Shown piece after piece: positions 31,793 through 40,594 of a DNA stretch of 64,000 nucleotides. This stretch comes from Vibrio cincinnatiensis (lineage in GTDB: Bacteria; Pseudomonadota; Gammaproteobacteria; Enterobacterales; Vibrionaceae). The notes below the pieces were generated by a model. It searched no databases. It was not told the DNA's origin and was given only the letters and a program-made list of their open reading frames with translations. Positions within the stretch are counted from its first letter, which is position 1. Each line of letters starts with the position of its first letter. The stretch is taken from assembly GCF_022113815.1 (NCBI RefSeq), contig NZ_SGOM01000010.1, positions 1 through 64,000 of the forward strand, read 5' to 3'. The translations under genes were made by a program, and so were the position numbers.

Positions 31793-32230
31793 TCAGGAAA
31801 GTGGCGAAGTGCCATCTTTAAATTCACCTTGTATTAATCGGCTGAGATCAAATCCTTTCTCTTTTGCCTTCGCTACACGAGCTGTTAGCGTGGAAAAATC
31901 TTCACTGCCCATCGACCACAACATACTGCAACGCGTGCCTGTACGACAAAAAGCAACAATAGGTTTAGGTGCTTTTTCCAGTAAATCGGTAAACATCGCC
32001 ACTTGCTGTGAAGTGATCTGCCCAGAAATGACTGGCATGTGATAATACTCGAGACCATATTTTTCCGATTCTTGTTCAATGTCGCCATTTAAAGGCTGCC
32101 CCACTTCTTCACCATCAGGACGATTGTTAATCACCGATTTAAAGCCTAAATGTGCAATTTCACGGATATCGCTAGGTAAAATTTGCGGAGCAACGGTGAT
32201 GTCATTGCTTAACGCTATCAATGTCAGCAT
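31793..32230 (-). CDS. TIGR01244-type phosphatase/sulfurtransferase-like protein
   Basis: The 145-residue protein belongs to the TIGR01244 family: a dual-specificity-phosphatase-like fold with the loop AFCRTGTRC (Cys95 and Arg100). It corresponds to the N-terminal domain of Blh proteins, which in Xylella and Agrobacterium are fused to a metallo-beta-lactamase-type persulfide dioxygenase. Here it is a separate gene 16 bp downstream of that enzyme. It probably handles sulfane sulfur rather than phosphoprotein. AAGGG lies six bases before the ATG. Confidence 0.85.
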   Translation of the reverse strand: MLTLIALSNDITVAPQILPSDIREIAHLGFKSVINNRPDGEEVGQPLNGDIEQESEKYGLEYYHMPVISGQITSQQVAMFTDLLEKAPKPIVAFCRTGTRCSMLWSMGSEDFSTLTARVAKAKEKGFDLSRLIQGEFKDGTSPLS

Positions 32231-32246
32231 AAAAAACCCTTATTCA

Positions 32247-33110
32247 TTAAATCTGATTGACTGGAATTTTAAGATATTGAATACCATTGTCCTCAGCAGG
32301 AGGGAAAATACCCGCTCTCATATTGACTTGTACTGACGGCAAAAGAAGGGTTGGCATCTTCAACATGGCATCTCTTGCCTGCCGCATTGTCACAAACGCC
32401 TCTTCACTCATACCGTGTTTAACATGAATGTTATGTAAACGCTCTTCAGCAATCGTGGTTTGAAATGAAAAAGTTTCCCGCCCAGGAGCTTTATAATCAT
32501 GGCACATGAAAACTCGCGTTTCATCTGGCAAAGTAAATAGCTTTTGAATGGATTGATACAGCATTTTTGCATCACCACCCGGGAAGTCACAACGAGCCGT
32601 ACCGTAATCAGGCATAAATAGTGTATCGCCAACAAAAGCACTATCACCAATAACATAAGTCATACAGGCGGGAGTATGACCAGGGGTATGAATTGCTGTA
32701 GCTGAAATCGCCCCTAGCATAAAGGTTTCTTGATCGACAAAGAGGTGATCAAATTGACTGCCATCCATCGAAAAGTCCGAACCAACATTAAATAGCTTGC
32801 CAAATGTATTCTGCACAACCGTAATATGTTGGCCAATGGCTAATTGCCCCCCGACATGTTGCTGAATATAAGGTGCAGCAGTCAAATGGTCGGCATGCAC
32901 GTGCGTTTCCAAAATCCACATAACGGACAAATGACGTTGATTGATAAAGGTAATCAGTTTATCTGCTGACGCATACGATGTTCGCCCTGAAGCTGGATCG
33001 TAATCAAGTACAGGATCAACCACTGCACATTGCTGAGTTTTGGGATCAACAACAAGGTAGCTATAAGTAAAAGTATTTGGATCAAAAAACTCATAGACTT
33101 TTGGCTTCAT
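32247..33110 (-). CDS. MBL-fold persulfide dioxygenase-like enzyme (Blh type)
   Basis: This 287-residue metallo-beta-lactamase-fold protein resembles the ETHE1/Blh persulfide dioxygenases that oxidise glutathione persulfide to sulfite with a mononuclear iron. It has ETHVHADHLTAA (68-79; His70, His72, Asp74, His75), HTPGHTPACMTYVIGD, GDTLFMPDYGTARCDF and the late metal His in MCHDY. It is the first gene of a two-gene operon with the TIGR01244 protein. A perfect palindrome overlaps its promoter, suggesting a sulfur-sensing repressor of the BigR/SqrR (ArsR) kind, although no such regulator is encoded here. Confidence 0.88.
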   Translation of the reverse strand: MKPKVYEFFDPNTFTYSYLVVDPKTQQCAVVDPVLDYDPASGRTSYASADKLITFINQRHLSVMWILETHVHADHLTAAPYIQQHVGGQLAIGQHITVVQNTFGKLFNVGSDFSMDGSQFDHLFVDQETFMLGAISATAIHTPGHTPACMTYVIGDSAFVGDTLFMPDYGTARCDFPGGDAKMLYQSIQKLFTLPDETRVFMCHDYKAPGRETFSFQTTIAEERLHNIHVKHGMSEEAFVTMRQARDAMLKMPTLLLPSVQVNMRAGIFPPAEDNGIQYLKIPVNQI

Positions 33111-33123
33111 GGCATACTCCCGA

Positions 33124-33151
33124 CTTTAAATTAGGCAATTCTAATTTAAAG
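33124..33151. promoter_or_regulatory. 28 bp palindromic operator of the persulfide operon
   Basis: CTTTAAATTAG and CTAATTTAAAG are perfect 11 bp inverted repeats with a six-base spacer, GCAATT. The palindrome begins 14 bp before the ATG of the MBL gene. An intrinsic terminator is unlikely, since the stem is AT-rich, lacks a T run and lies upstream of the gene. It is best read as a repressor operator. Confidence 0.65.
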
Positions 33152-33279
33152 ACATATTGTCTGAAAGACCAACCACAATCCCCATTAATGTGATAACTTT
33201 CTCTTATCTAATGATATTAACCCAATATAACAAAATTGTTTTTACGCCTCGTGATACCGTCCCATTCGAGCATAGACTT

Positions 33280-35223
33280 CTACTGACGCACACGGTTAGG
33301 GCGTTTTTTAAATGGCCGTTTCCGACGTTTAAACGCCGGGCGAGAGGTTGTGGGCAATGAGCATAAAGAACGGGGGACAGGTTCAGCCTTCACCTGATTC
33401 ATCCATTGGTTAATCTGTAATTCTAATGCTTGCATAAAGGGTTGATACGCTTGACCTCGTTCAGCCATAGCCTGAAGCTGATGCTCCCAATGTGCCGTCA
33501 TGTCCGGGTAAGTCGCTTGAAGAGGAAGTGCATGGATCAAACCCTTTCCTGCCGCCGAGCTTTGAATTAACTTCCCATCTCGCTGTAAGAGCTGACGTTT
33601 AAATAATGTGTCTAAAATGCCTGCTCGGGTTGCTTCCGTGCCTAAACCATCGGTATCACGGAGAATTTTCTTTAACTCTTTATCTTCAACAAATCGTGCA
33701 ATCCCGGTCATGGCTTGCAGTAAGGTAGCTTCTGTAAAATAACGTGGTGGCTCCGTTTTACACGCTTTAATTTCTCCTTCTCGACAGGTCAACACCTGAT
33801 CGATTGCAAGAGGTGGCACACTATCAATTCCCTCTTCTTGCTGTAGGTTCTGCCCCATCAATATTTTCCATCCCGCAGATATTAACTGGCGACCTTTCGC
33901 AACAAATTTCCCCCCTGCAATATCAAACCCTAATTTCGCTTCAGCATACACAGCAGGAGGGTAAAACTGGATAAGGTATTGTCGAGCAATTAAGCCATAG
34001 ATTTTCTGTTCAGTGGCAGATAACCCATTGACCGAAGCGGTTTTCGGCGTCGGAATGATTGCATGGTGAGCATCAACTTTTTTATCATTCCATGCTTTAG
34101 ATTGACGAGATAAATCCGCTCCCTCCACAGCATGATGCAGCTCACTCAGGTTATGAGCAATAGCCAAGGTGACTTGCTTCGCCTGTGCAAAGTGATCTTT
34201 AGGGAGATATCGGCAATCAGAGCGTGGATAGGTAATCAGCTTGTATTTTTCATAAAGAGATTGACACGTATCCAACACCTGCTGCGCACTGAGTTGATAG
34301 CGCTTAGCCGCATCAATTTGTAACGCTGATAAAGAGTAAGGTAACGGTGCAGCTTGTTTCGTTTGATTTTGTTCAGACTCAATCACCTTTGCAGCTTGCC
34401 CGGCAATACGTTTAGCCACATTTTCAGCTAACTGGCGGTGAAGCACTCTCCCCTCTTCATCTTGCCAAGGTTTACACGCCTCACTCGGTTGCCAGCGAGC
34501 TCGAATATCAAAGCAATGATCTCCATCTTGGTAAGGAATTAAGGCGTGCAAAGTAAAGTAGTCTTTGGGTACAAAGTGGGCGATCTCTTCATCACGGCGT
34601 ACCACAAGCCCTAGCACCGGCGTTTGTACTCGTCCAACCGATAATACACCTTGATATCCCGCTTTCTGGCCTAATAGCGTATAAGCACGGGACATATTCA
34701 TGCCATACAGCCAATCGGCACGAGAACGTGCTAATGCTGAAACGGATAGCGGAATAAATTCTCGATTACTGCGCATCGAAGAAAGTGCTCGCTGAACCGC
34801 TGGCAAATTAAGATCGCTAATCAATAGACGTTGTATAGCTTGCTGCTTACTTTTTGCCACCTTACAGTAATCAATCACTTCATCAACAAGCAACTGTCCC
34901 TCGCGATCAGGGTCTCCCGCATGGATAATTTCCTGCGCTTCTTTTAACAGTTTGCGGACCACTGAAAGTTGCTTACTGGCGCTTTTTCTGGGCCTTAGTT
35001 GCCAGCGTTCCGGCACAATAGGTAAGTCGGCGAGGTTCCATTTTTTATAACGTTCATCATAACTATCTGGCTCAACTTGTTCTAATAAATGGCCAATACA
35101 CCAAGTGACAACATCTCCGTGACCACAGCGGATAAATCCTTGCTCTTTTTTGTGAGGTTTAGGCAACGCATCAGCAATCGCTCGCGCTAAACTGGGCTTT
35201 TCAGCAATAAATAAGCGGCTCAT
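33280..35223 (-). CDS. topB: DNA topoisomerase III
   Basis: TopB is a type IA topoisomerase that decatenates and resolves replication and recombination intermediates. The 647-residue protein has the TOPRIM Glu in [10 protein letters not shown] and the acidic triad in [10 protein letters not shown]. The catalytic Tyr is in [13 protein letters not shown], and [10 protein letters not shown] follows. The C-terminus is a short Lys/Arg-rich tail ([17 protein letters not shown]) without zinc fingers, as in E. coli TopB. The ATG at 35223 fits the family start [11 protein letters not shown]; the open frame to 35256 crosses the grxD terminator. The ribosome site is weak. Confidence 0.95.
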   Translation of the reverse strand: MSRLFIAEKPSLARAIADALPKPHKKEQGFIRCGHGDVVTWCIGHLLEQVEPDSYDERYKKWNLADLPIVPERWQLRPRKSASKQLSVVRKLLKEAQEIIHAGDPDREGQLLVDEVIDYCKVAKSKQQAIQRLLISDLNLPAVQRALSSMRSNREFIPLSVSALARSRADWLYGMNMSRAYTLLGQKAGYQGVLSVGRVQTPVLGLVVRRDEEIAHFVPKDYFTLHALIPYQDGDHCFDIRARWQPSEACKPWQDEEGRVLHRQLAENVAKRIAGQAAKVIESEQNQTKQAAPLPYSLSALQIDAAKRYQLSAQQVLDTCQSLYEKYKLITYPRSDCRYLPKDHFAQAKQVTLAIAHNLSELHHAVEGADLSRQSKAWNDKKVDAHHAIIPTPKTASVNGLSATEQKIYGLIARQYLIQFYPPAVYAEAKLGFDIAGGKFVAKGRQLISAGWKILMGQNLQQEEGIDSVPPLAIDQVLTCREGEIKACKTEPPRYFTEATLLQAMTGIARFVEDKELKKILRDTDGLGTEATRAGILDTLFKRQLLQRDGKLIQSSAAGKGLIHALPLQATYPDMTAHWEHQLQAMAERGQAYQPFMQALELQINQWMNQVKAEPVPRSLCSLPTTSRPAFKRRKRPFKKRPNRVRQ

Positions 35224-35237
35224 AATACTGAATCGAT

Positions 35238-35274
35238 AAAAAAAGTAAGGCCACATTACTCAATGTGGCCTTAC
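35238..35274 (-). terminator. Strong grxD terminator
   Basis: GTAAGGCCACATT and AATGTGGCCTTAC form a perfect 13 bp stem with an ACTC loop, followed on the minus strand by seven T. Only about 15 bp separate the T run from the topB start codon. Confidence 0.92.
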
Positions 35275-35306
35275 AAAATCAAGAAAAACTGTAATTTTAT
35301 ACAGTA

Positions 35307-35642
35307 TTACTCATTACTATCCGATGCGCGCCCTGCTGCTTCTTTGATAAGCGGTTGCAATTCACCTTTTTGGAACATTTCTAAAATAATGTCGCAACCA
35401 CCAATCAACTCACCTTCAATCCATAATTGGGGGAAAGTCGGCCACTGAGCGTAAATAGGTAGCTCAGCTCGAATATCAGGATTTTGCAAAATATCTACAT
35501 AAGCAAATTTTTCACCGCACGCCATTAAAGCTTGTGCGGCTTGAGAAGAGAAACCACAGCTTGGTAGTTTTGGGGACCCTTTCATATATAGGAGAATCGG
35601 ATTTTCTGCGATTTGCTGTTTGATTTTGTCAATGGTTTCCAT
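35307..35642 (-). CDS. grxD: Monothiol glutaredoxin GrxD
   Basis: GrxD is a CGFS-type monothiol glutaredoxin that binds a [2Fe-2S] cluster with glutathione and passes it to targets, often with BolA proteins. The 111-residue protein has LYMKGSPKLPSCGFSS (Cys29), WPTFPQLWI and GGCDII in the usual places. AAGAGG precedes the ATG. It diverges from sodB, so iron and oxidative-stress functions share this intergenic region. Confidence 0.96.
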   Translation of the reverse strand: METIDKIKQQIAENPILLYMKGSPKLPSCGFSSQAAQALMACGEKFAYVDILQNPDIRAELPIYAQWPTFPQLWIEGELIGGCDIILEMFQKGELQPLIKEAAGRASDSNE

Positions 35643-35951
35643 TGCTTCCTCTTAATGGATGGCTAGTTTGATTCCCCCATTCTAAATCATTAAGTCAGAA
35701 TAAAAAGCACAATATATTTATGGTTTTTGATGAATAACTCTAAAGGTGTAGTCTAGAAATAAAATTTTTCTTAGCGATAGGGTGTTAATAAAGTAAAAAG
35801 TTGCTAAAATAGCTAGCAAGTCAGTCGTATCGACGAAATACAATAATACTGGAAGCCATCGAAGGAAGGGTATTGGTCTGTCGAGAGCTCTAATTTCCAT
35901 CTACCTCGTCAGCTAAGCCGCTTCTTTCCTCGAAAAACGGAGAATAGAGCA
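35643..35951. other. grxD-sodB divergent intergenic region
   Basis: This 309 bp AT-rich region must carry both promoters. No ORF is credible. The sodB leader is probably long; in enterics RyhB RNA pairs close to the sodB start, but I cannot confirm a pairing site by eye. Confidence 0.4.
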
Positions 35952-36536
35952 ATGGCATTTGAATTACCTGCGTTACCATACGCAAAAAACGCACTAGAGC
36001 CACATATCTCAGCAGAAACATTGGAATACCACTATGGCAAACACCACAACACTTATGTGGTTAAACTCAATGGACTGATCCCTGGAACTGAGTTTGAAGG
36101 CAAAACGCTGGAAGAGATCATCAAGACCTCAACAGGTGGTGTCTTTAATAACGCTGCACAAGTCTGGAACCACACATTCTACTGGCACTGCTTATCCCCA
36201 AATGGTGGCGGTGAACCGACCGGTGCCGTGGCGGATGCCATCAATGCAGCTTTTGGTTCTTTTGAAGAGTTTAAAGCGAAATTCACTGATTCTGCGATCA
36301 ATAACTTTGGTTCATCTTGGACTTGGTTGGTTAAAAAAGCCGATGGTTCACTGGCTATCGTTAACACTTCAAACGCAGCAACACCGATCACTGAAGAGGG
36401 TGTAACCCCACTATTGACCGTAGACCTATGGGAACACGCTTACTACATTGATTACCGTAACCTACGTCCAGACTATATGAATGGTTTCTGGGCTTTGGTT
36501 AACTGGGACTTTGTTGCTCAAAATTTAGCAAAATAA
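35952..36536 (+). CDS. sodB: Superoxide dismutase (Fe)
   Basis: SodB dismutates superoxide in the cytosol. The 194-residue protein has the metal ligands His27 ([15 protein letters not shown]), His74 ([10 protein letters not shown]), and the Asp and His in [12 protein letters not shown]. The sequence pattern GGG...FGS and [11 protein letters not shown] is that of the iron type. CGGAG lies nine bases before the ATG. A terminator follows. Confidence 0.97.
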   Translation: MAFELPALPYAKNALEPHISAETLEYHYGKHHNTYVVKLNGLIPGTEFEGKTLEEIIKTSTGGVFNNAAQVWNHTFYWHCLSPNGGGEPTGAVADAINAAFGSFEEFKAKFTDSAINNFGSSWTWLVKKADGSLAIVNTSNAATPITEEGVTPLLTVDLWEHAYYIDYRNLRPDYMNGFWALVNWDFVAQNLAK

Positions 36537-36564
36537 TGCTATATAAATAAGTTATGATGCTCTT

Positions 36565-36592
36565 AAGCCTGCATATATTGCAGGCTTTTTTT
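36565..36592 (+). terminator. sodB terminator
   Basis: AAGCCTGCA and TGCAGGCTT with loop TATAT are followed by five more T. Confidence 0.9.
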
Positions 36593-36644
36593 ATTAAAGT
36601 TTTTTGCCTTGATGCCGCTATTAAAAATGCATCGAGGAGAAATA

Positions 36645-37148
36645 ATGCAAGTACATACATTAGACAAAGCTGGAATTATTAATGAACTGCATATTGGCTC
36701 AGGTATTAGCCAAGCGGTTCAGCAAGGTCGTCACGCCGACTTTGCTTTATTCATGGCTCTATTTTCTAATGATGTGCGCGATGGATGCCCAATAGAGCCC
36801 ATTGATGAACAAGTCACTACTGAGCAGTTACTTCGCCAACGGTTTGAACTGCCTGAATTACAACCGTTACGTAATGATCAAAGCTCTTACCAAATATCTG
36901 CTCAACAAGCTCGATACTTCCATGCGGGAGGGCTAGCCAGTGCCAAACTCTCACATTATTTAAAACCGGAAGCTCTCACTTACCTTCCTGAAGATACACA
37001 AGGTTTCCCAGAAGAGGTCTACCTCAACCTTTCTGGCCACGAGCGGAGAAGTTTAGCCACAAAATCGCCAAGATCCTTACTCACAACGGATCTCTATCCA
37101 CAACTTAATATGGCTTTACGCCATGATCAGCTACGAGCTCAAATCTAG
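36645..37148 (+). CDS. VC2046/SO_2500 family protein
   Basis: The 167-residue protein matches the uncharacterised VC2046/SO_2500 family of vibrios and shewanellas. It begins MQVHTLDKAGIINELHIG and contains DFALFMALFSNDVRDG and a conserved C-terminal YPQLNMALRHDQLRAQI. No membrane segment, metal motif or known fold can be named. GAGGAG lies six bases before the ATG; the frame is open to 36609. It lies between sodB and the SDR-like gene. Confidence 0.82.
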   Translation: MQVHTLDKAGIINELHIGSGISQAVQQGRHADFALFMALFSNDVRDGCPIEPIDEQVTTEQLLRQRFELPELQPLRNDQSSYQISAQQARYFHAGGLASAKLSHYLKPEALTYLPEDTQGFPEEVYLNLSGHERRSLATKSPRSLLTTDLYPQLNMALRHDQLRAQI

Positions 37149-37331
37149 CAAATACATAAAATTCACATATGACAAACAAAAATGTGAACAGCGTCTAACA
37201 TTCAAACATCAACACTTTATTTAAAAATTTTCTTTGACCCCATTCACACCATATTTTGCTCTCTTCTACCATGCTTCTCATTCTGATTCATATGCTTTGT
37301 GAATTTTAAGAAATAAAAAGGACAGCATAAT

Positions 37332-38000
37332 ATGAATATTAACCGTGCACTTGTTTTAATTACGTCAGCGGGATCATCATTAGGCAGTACGTTGGCAATC
37401 CACTTTGCTCGGCTAGGAGCAAAAGTGATACTCTGCGATACCGATCAACATAAACTGATTGAAACTTGGCAACGATGCCAATCCGTTGTCGATGATGTTC
37501 ATTACTACCCCCTAACTGACCACTCCCTCGCAAGTATTGATCAATTGTTTACTCATATCGAAACCATGCATCAAACGGCTCCTGATGTGTTGATCAACTA
37601 CTGGCCCACGACTCCATTTCCATCGGTGATCGATGACCGTCCAACAGAGCAATTTATTCAACAAATGGTTACTATGGCTGCCTCACTATTTACGTTTGGG
37701 CAAGCGTGTGCAGAACGCATGCGTCAGCATCAAACCAAAGGGGTCATTGTTAATATGGTTTCCTACTCCACCTTGGAAGAAAGGTCTGGAATTGAAAATG
37801 CTAACTCGATGGTGTCCGGTTTTACCCAAAGTTGGGCAAAAGAATTGACTCCCTTTAATATTCGGGTAGGAGGGGTCATTCCTGTAATTAGTGAGCGAGG
37901 TAACCCAGAGCATTGGGCCGAAATGCAAGATGAATTGATTCGTAATACTGAGTACATTGTCGCTAACGAATATTTCAGTGGCAGAGTGATGTCGGCTTAG
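37332..38000 (+). CDS. SDR-fold protein lacking catalytic motifs
   Basis: The 222-residue protein has the overall pattern of a short-chain dehydrogenase (N-terminal beta-alpha-beta, NMVS strand at 141-144, IRVGGVIPV after 177). The defining residues are missing. The TGxxxGxG loop reads TSAGSSLG, the NNAG stretch reads NYWP (89-92), and no Tyr-x3-Lys exists between residues 146 and 169. It may bind a nucleotide or another protein, but should not be an active dehydrogenase. AAAGGA precedes the ATG. Convergent with mlaA. Confidence 0.8.
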   Translation: MNINRALVLITSAGSSLGSTLAIHFARLGAKVILCDTDQHKLIETWQRCQSVVDDVHYYPLTDHSLASIDQLFTHIETMHQTAPDVLINYWPTTPFPSVIDDRPTEQFIQQMVTMAASLFTFGQACAERMRQHQTKGVIVNMVSYSTLEERSGIENANSMVSGFTQSWAKELTPFNIRVGGVIPVISERGNPEHWAEMQDELIRNTEYIVANEYFSGRVMSA

Positions 38001-38020
38001 CTAGGCCAAGCCGAGTTTAA

Positions 38021-38785
38021 TCAAAAACCACCATCAAGATAATCATCCAGATAATCTTCTTCGTGTTCATCATAAACACTGGTGTCGATCTCTGCTTTGA
38101 AATCACGGCGCTGCAAATAAACTTCTCGCGTTAACGCATAAGGATCTGGAGAATTTTCTAGCATAACTTCTTGTGGTACGAGAGCAGCTCGCGTTTCCAT
38201 TCCTTCAATAGCCCATTTGCCTAAACTGGCCCAAATATTTAAGTAGGAAAGTGGAGCATACAAACCATCAACCACATCGGTGGTTTCTCGCACAGTAAAA
38301 GGGCCATAACCTGGCACCATCACATAAGGGCCATTCCCTACCCCATAATGGCCAACAGCGTCACTAAACTGTTTCTCATCATGCTTATTGATTCCCGCCT
38401 CTGAAGCAATATCAATCAAACCTAATAAACCAAAAGTACTGTTAAGCCAAAATCGGTTGAAATGATCGAGCGCCTTTTCGCCATTACCCATAATCAAGTT
38501 ATTAATCATGCTGGCTGGTTCATCTAAGTTTGATAAGAAGTTTGCCAAGCCTCGTCGAAGCGGTGAAGGAACATAGTCAACATAAGCCATTGAAACGGGT
38601 CGAACCACATAAGGATCTAAGTAATCGTAATTAATTGTCCACATCGTTCGGTTAAACCCTTCAAACGGGTCACTAGCGCTGGCGTCAGCATCAATTTTGT
38701 CATCGGGGACAGAGCTGCACCCGACAAGTATTAACATAAACAAAAGGGTCACAGACCGTGATAAACGGCTTATCATGTTGGTCAT
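38021..38785 (-). CDS. mlaA: Outer-membrane lipid asymmetry lipoprotein MlaA
   Basis: MlaA (VacJ) extracts misplaced phospholipids from the outer leaflet of the outer membrane and hands them to MlaC. The protein has a signal peptide with lipobox LVGC, then the family core DPFEGFNRTMW, PLRRGLANFLSNLDEPASMINNL split by helices, and GPYVMVPGYGPFTVR. The C-terminus is unusually acidic (DEHEEDYLDDYLDGGF). The start is ambiguous: ATG at 38785 is used, but an ATG at 38776 and the open frame to 38857 are alternatives. It follows the ccm operon after about 100 bp. Confidence 0.93.
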   Translation of the reverse strand: MTNMISRLSRSVTLLFMLILVGCSSVPDDKIDADASASDPFEGFNRTMWTINYDYLDPYVVRPVSMAYVDYVPSPLRRGLANFLSNLDEPASMINNLIMGNGEKALDHFNRFWLNSTFGLLGLIDIASEAGINKHDEKQFSDAVGHYGVGNGPYVMVPGYGPFTVRETTDVVDGLYAPLSYLNIWASLGKWAIEGMETRAALVPQEVMLENSPDPYALTREVYLQRRDFKAEIDTSVYDEHEEDYLDDYLDGGF

Positions 38786-38888
38786 CCATCTTTTATCAGC
38801 CAAAGATTGAATCCTTAGCCTTTTCCTACCATAAACGGTGCTAACAAAATTCGACAATGTTAAGTCACCCTAATTAAACCAATAAGCA

Positions 38889-40115
38889 TCAAGGATATTG
38901 AGTATCAATGGTTAACTCAACGTGTTCGCCAAGCTCAACCACCGCACTTTCCCCAAACCAATCTTCTTCTCGTGTGGCTACATTGCCATCACTATCTAAA
39001 CGAGCTCGAACAATCAACGTCTCTAAATCAGATAAATCGCGTCCTTGTAGCATACTGTTGCTATTATCAAGCACAACGGTAACCGGAAACTGGTTTAAAG
39101 GGTAACGTCCAGCTGCAACAGGAACAGGCGCACCATCGGCACTATGAACCGAGACGATCAGCACGCCATTATTAGGTACTATCACCTTATCCGCTAAATG
39201 AATCGTCACTTTTACTGAAAGTTCAGCCTCCGTACTTGCTGACAGACTTCGCTTAGCACTTTCAATACTGCGCGTGAGCATATCATAACGGGCATCATTC
39301 GGCCCAATCATCTCTTGCATCTGCTGCCAGTAATGGATGGCATTGGTATAATCGCCATTTTCAAAGGCATCAAACGCTAATAAAGAAAAAACTCTCAGAT
39401 CGACATAATCCGCTTGAGCCAACTGAAGTAATAACGTTCTCGCTTGATTTTGATCCCATTCATCATTAGACAGTATTAAGGATTGTGCATACCCAAGCTG
39501 CACATCGCCGTCTTGAGGCTCAAGCTCATACGCTTTTCTTGTTGCACCAATAGCTGTTTGCATATCTCGATTGGCCATACCTATCCGCCCGAGCAAAAGC
39601 CATCCCGTCGCATCATCGGGTTGATAATGCAACCGAGTCCGTAAAGATAAGGTTAGGTCTTGCATCTCTTGATCGGTCAGTTCAACACCATTCGGTGTAG
39701 GCGTCATCAGTTTCTTACTTAGCTCTGGTAGATTTGCACTCACTTGTTGCCAATGCTTGACTTGAGGATAGTAGCCATACCAAGCATAGAGCCCATAACT
39801 CAACACTACCACCAATAAAGTAGCCGAGATAAATAGCAAACGACCGGATACTACTGATTCACGTGATAACGCCGAACGGCTGGGAACGTCATCCAATAAT
39901 GACTGTTTCAAATCAGCAATAAGCTCTTGTGGATTGTCAACTAACCCTTCTTGGGTTTCATCTTCTAATTCAGCTAAACGATCTTTGTAAAAGGCTTTGT
40001 TTAATTCATCACGTAGATACTGATCATTATTTACTTTTTTCTGAATCATCGGGAGAGCAATAAAAAGGCTTGCTATGGTCACTAAAATAAATGTTGAGAG
40101 CCAAAATAACATCAT
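38889..40115 (-). CDS. ccmI: Cytochrome c maturation protein CcmI
   Basis: CcmI chaperones apocytochrome c to the haem ligation complex CcmFH. The 408-residue protein has two membrane segments (4-24 and about 93-112) separated by a charged cytoplasmic loop. A periplasmic part with TPR-like repeats (LLGRIGMANRDMQTAIGATR, LGYAQSLI) and a C-terminal beta domain follow. Its ATG overlaps the ccmH stop as ATGA. It is the last gene of the ccm operon. Confidence 0.93.
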   Translation of the reverse strand: MMLFWLSTFILVTIASLFIALPMIQKKVNNDQYLRDELNKAFYKDRLAELEDETQEGLVDNPQELIADLKQSLLDDVPSRSALSRESVVSGRLLFISATLLVVVLSYGLYAWYGYYPQVKHWQQVSANLPELSKKLMTPTPNGVELTDQEMQDLTLSLRTRLHYQPDDATGWLLLGRIGMANRDMQTAIGATRKAYELEPQDGDVQLGYAQSLILSNDEWDQNQARTLLLQLAQADYVDLRVFSLLAFDAFENGDYTNAIHYWQQMQEMIGPNDARYDMLTRSIESAKRSLSASTEAELSVKVTIHLADKVIVPNNGVLIVSVHSADGAPVPVAAGRYPLNQFPVTVVLDNSNSMLQGRDLSDLETLIVRARLDSDGNVATREEDWFGESAVVELGEHVELTIDTQYP

Positions 40116-40594
40116 GCTTGCTTATCTCCTCGGCTTTCATCTTTCAGTAATGCCTTTAAGCGCGCTTCTTTTTCTTGATCCCAGTTGACTACCTGAGCCG
40201 GATTATGTCTATTGCGCCGACTGCGCACAACCAGAACGCTGAACCCCATCATTAACACGAAAAGGGGAGCAATCCACAAAATGGCCGTACTAAAGGTAAA
40301 AGGGGGATTATAGGTAACAAAATTTCCATATCGTGCGATCATGTAATCAATGACCTCTTGCTTTTCATGACCTTGTTTTGTCATTTCATACACTTTTTGC
40401 CGCAAGTCCTGAGCCAGTTCCGCGTTAGAATCAGCAATTGAGTTGTTCTGACATTTAGGGCACCGCAGCGTATTGCTCAGTTCATGAAACTGTTTCTCTT
40501 GTTCCGGTGTATCAAAGTCATAGACATCAATCACAGCCCAGCTAGATAATGAAAAAAGTAATGTGGCAAGCGTAGCCCAACGAATCAATTTCAT
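40112..40594 (-). CDS. ccmH: Cytochrome c maturation protein CcmH
   Basis: CcmH is a membrane-anchored thiol oxidoreductase that reduces apocytochrome c before haem attachment. The 160-residue protein has a signal peptide, the family motif LRCPKCQNNSIADSNA (Cys45 and Cys48), and a C-terminal anchor (about 103-124). It is the short CcmH form, with CcmI as a separate gene. It overlaps dsbE and ccmI by 4 bp each. Confidence 0.95.
   Translation of the reverse strand: MKLIRWATLATLLFSLSSWAVIDVYDFDTPEQEKQFHELSNTLRCPKCQNNSIADSNAELAQDLRQKVYEMTKQGHEKQEVIDYMIARYGNFVTYNPPFTFSTAILWIAPLFVLMMGFSVLVVRSRRNRHNPAQVVNWDQEKEARLKALLKDESRGDKQA

Noticed and set aside
31793..32230. Classical rhodanese or protein tyrosine phosphatase
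   Set aside because: The active loop CRTGTR is Cys-x4-Arg with the TIGR01244 context, not the Cys-x5-Arg loop of tyrosine phosphatases, and the protein pairs with a Blh-type MBL enzyme.
32247..33110. Metallo-beta-lactamase giving antibiotic resistance
   Set aside because: The motifs and operon partner are those of ETHE1/Blh persulfide dioxygenases; there is no signal peptide.
37162..37188. TTCACAT...ATGTGAA inverted repeat as a terminator or CRP site
   Set aside because: The stem is 7 bp with a 13-base loop and no T run, and the spacing does not fit the CRP consensus TGTGA-N6-TCACA.
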